From the NCBI GenBank assembly GCA_964472505.1, contig CAYYQW010000004.1, forward strand, positions 1-64,000: DNA of 64,000 bases, given 5' to 3'. Below, piece by piece: positions 62,429-64,000 of the stretch. Numbering within the stretch: the first letter of the stretch is position 1; every line of letters begins with the position of its first letter. The translations under genes were made by a program, and so were the position numbers. Under the pieces are notes generated by a model, which had not been told where the DNA came from, did no database searches, and was given only the letters and a program-made list of their open reading frames with translations. Source of the stretch: JAYEIA01 sp964472505 (GTDB lineage: Bacteria; Bacteroidota; Bacteroidia; Bacteroidales; JAADGE01).

Positions 62429-62464
62429 TTCTTTAAGAATTATAACCCAATTATTTATTAAGCT

Positions 62465-62824
62465 ATGTTTACACTATCATCCATATTGATTATTCTCGGC
62501 AGTATTATTATGATACTTATTGTATTGGCCCAAAACTCAAAAGGCGGCGGATTATCGTCAACATTTGGAGGCGGAGGCGGACAAGTAGCCGGCGTACAGC
62601 AAACCAATAAGTTTTTAGATAAAGCCACTTGGGGCATTGCAATTGCACTTTTAGTTTTCAGCATTACCGCCAGCCTGTCAATTCCAAGACCGGACTCTGA
62701 AAGAAAATCAGCTGTTACCGAACAAATGAATCAGTTGAACCAATCACAAAACCCGGATATTGTATCACCGGATGAATTATCAAAACTCAAAGAAAATACA
62801 AGTCCTGACCAAGATTCTGAATAA
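62465..62824 (+). CDS. secG: Preprotein translocase subunit SecG
   Basis: 119 residues. Two membrane helices (LSSILIILGSIIMILIVLAQ and TWGIAIALLVFSITASLSI) enclose the conserved NSKGGGLSSTFGGGGG loop. It assists SecYE in protein export. The C-terminal 40 residues are a polar extension. Last gene of the operon, followed by a perfect-stem terminator. Confidence 0.94.
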   Translation: MFTLSSILIILGSIIMILIVLAQNSKGGGLSSTFGGGGGQVAGVQQTNKFLDKATWGIAIALLVFSITASLSIPRPDSERKSAVTEQMNQLNQSQNPDIVSPDELSKLKENTSPDQDSE

Positions 62825-62849
62825 GTTTGGACATTCGTTAAATTAATTA

Positions 62850-62885
62850 AAATGTCAGTATGTCATACATACTGACATTTTTTTA
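62850..62885 (+). terminator. Intrinsic terminator of secG
   Basis: Perfect stem AAATGTCAGTATGT/ACATACTGACATTT with a 3-base loop, followed by T-rich sequence. It isolates the secG operon from groES. Confidence 0.9.
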
Positions 62886-63063
62886 TACCCTGAGCCTTAT
62901 AATTGATAAATTTGTCAGTCGGGCTAATTTTCCATATTTTTTCAAATAGCTGATTATCAGTATTGTTTGTATTTGGCCTCTGCTAAGCCGGATTTTATGG
63001 GGCTTTGGCATAAAATGTGATCTGTGCCGTAGCGATTGTTAAACTTTTAAAAACAAAAGAAAT

Positions 63064-63336
63064 ATGAAAATAAAACCATTAGGCGAGCGAGTAGTTGCTG
63101 TGCCCACCGAAGTTGAAAAACAAACGGCAAGCGGAATCATTATTCCCGAAGCAGCACAGAAAAAAAATAACACGGCCAAAGTGTTGACGGTAAGTGAAGA
63201 ACTAAAAAAATCCGAAAACAACCAACTTAAAGAAGGCGACACCATTCTTTATAAAGACTTTGCCGGTGAAAAACTTGAAAAAGACGGAAAAGAATATATC
63301 ATAATCGCTGCCGAAGACATTATGGCAATTATGTAA
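63064..63336 (+). CDS. groES: Co-chaperonin GroES
   Basis: 90 residues. The start MKIKPLGERVVAVPTEVE, the mobile loop (KQTASGIIIPEAAQKKN) and the end YIIIAAEDIMAIM are typical. It caps the GroEL ring. It is followed 54 bp later by groEL. In the 178 bp upstream I found neither a CIRCE palindrome nor a perfect -7 consensus, so the heat-shock control is not visible. Confidence 0.97.
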   Translation: MKIKPLGERVVAVPTEVEKQTASGIIIPEAAQKKNNTAKVLTVSEELKKSENNQLKEGDTILYKDFAGEKLEKDGKEYIIIAAEDIMAIM

Positions 63337-63390
63337 ACAAGCAAAAAAAACGAATAATAATTAATTATAAACTTAAAAACGAATAATACA

Positions 63391-64000
63391 ATGGCTAAAG
63401 AAATTAAATTTGACATAGATGCCAGAGATGCTTTAAAAAAAGGTATTGACAGACTGGCAGATACCGTTAAGGTAACACTCGGACCGAGAGGACGTAATGT
63501 AGTAATTGAGAAAAAATTTGGTGCTCCGCAAATTACAAAAGACGGCGTTACCGTTGCTAAAGAGATTGAATTCTCCGAGCCTTTTCAAAACGTAGGCGCA
63601 CAAATGGTAAAAGAAGTGGCATCCAAAACAGGTGATGATGCCGGCGACGGAACTACTACAGCCACCGTTCTTGCTCAATCTATCGTGAATGTAGGCCTGA
63701 AAAATGTAACTTCCGGTGCCAACCCAATGGATCTGAAACGCGGAATTGATAAAGCCGTAAAAGCAATTGTTGCGGAACTCAACAAATTATCTGTTGAGGT
63801 AGGCGATGACAACTCCAAAATTGAACAAATTGCCAAAATTTCAGCCAATAACGATTCCGAAATCGGTAAACTTATTGCCGAAGCTATGGAAATCGTGAAA
63901 AAAGACGGTGTAATTACCGTAGAAGAAGCCAAAGGTATTGAAACTTATGTGGATATTGTAGAAGGCATGCAATTTGACAGAGGTTATGTATCGCCTTATT
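63391..64000 (+). CDS. groEL: Chaperonin GroEL, 3' end cut by window edge
   Basis: The first 203 codons are present: MAKEIKFDIDARDALKKGID, the ATP-binding VTLGPRGRNVVIEK, and the catalytic GDDAGDGTTTATVLAQ. The frame continues to the window end at DRGYVSPY. It forms the folding chamber together with GroES. Nothing unusual in the visible part. Confidence 0.97.
   Translation, partial: MAKEIKFDIDARDALKKGIDRLADTVKVTLGPRGRNVVIEKKFGAPQITKDGVTVAKEIEFSEPFQNVGAQMVKEVASKTGDDAGDGTTTATVLAQSIVNVGLKNVTSGANPMDLKRGIDKAVKAIVAELNKLSVEVGDDNSKIEQIAKISANNDSEIGKLIAEAMEIVKKDGVITVEEAKGIETYVDIVEGMQFDRGYVSPY

Noticed and set aside
62886..63063. CIRCE operator upstream of groES
   Set aside because: No TTAGCACTC/GAGTGCTAA inverted repeat is present.

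Overview
The window looks like a chromosomal segment of a Gram-negative member of the Bacteroidota. Several independent signs agree: a type IX secretion C-terminal domain protein, a GH97 enzyme, GSCFA and LuxE-like proteins, TPR-histidine kinases, an LptE/TPR/SecG/GroES/GroEL run, KdsB (LPS Kdo synthesis), and promoters of the Bacteroidota form (TTG, about 20 bp, TAnnTTTG) with little Shine-Dalgarno signal. The base composition is AT-rich throughout. I cannot name genus or species.

Layout. 1-5.0 kb: two tandem TPR-histidine kinases (the left one runs off the window) and a HepT/MntA (HEPN/nucleotidyltransferase) toxin-antitoxin pair. 5.1-9.3 kb: a leftward galactose operon (NUDIX-type regulator, galM, galK, galT). 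9.4-11.5 kb: an AbiL/Rlo-like AAA ATPase plus TOPRIM defence pair with a neat promoter/operator region. 11.5-14.8 kb: a GH97 enzyme, probably alpha-galactosidase, and a double universal-stress protein. 14.8-20.6 kb is the accessory, scarred part: a MITE, a broken VapBC-like pair flanked by a 53-bp duplication of the usp 3' end, a gene split by a second kind of MITE, a chemoreceptor gene, relics of a second chemoreceptor copy, three copies of a 29-bp hairpin repeat, and an AlbA_2/Schlafen-type ATP-binding protein sitting between the relics.

20.6-28.4 kb holds two huge tandem paralogues (1573 and 990 aa) that join receiver-like domains to a PEP/pyruvate-binding ATP-grasp domain but lack the phosphohistidine and PEP-barrel domains of real PEP synthases; the first also carries four tandem GAF-like sensor repeats. 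This is my best candidate for an undescribed system. It is followed by gdhA.

30-64 kb is mostly housekeeping: secreted LacZ, a coiled-coil membrane protein, rplY-pth-hslR, an M14 lipoprotein peptidase, a likely orphan small RNA with its own terminator, a radical SAM protein, a second copy of the first MITE, PpiD, carbamate kinase, prs, a tight six-gene operon (LeuCD-like fusion, SpoIIE-type phosphatase, der, lipoprotein, rnhA, TPR protein), kbl, a GxxExxY protein, a disulfide-less Lpd-like flavoprotein, GSCFA, a bare T9SS-CTD protein, kdsB, and finally the sigma-54 activator/lptE/TPR/secG/groES/groEL run, with groEL cut by the window end.

Functionally, LacZ (beta-galactosides), the GH97 enzyme (alpha-galactosides) and GalM/GalK/GalT form a coherent route from extracellular galactosides to glucose-1-phosphate; no galE or sugar transporter is in the window. 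No tRNA, rRNA, CRISPR array, intact transposase or integrase was seen.
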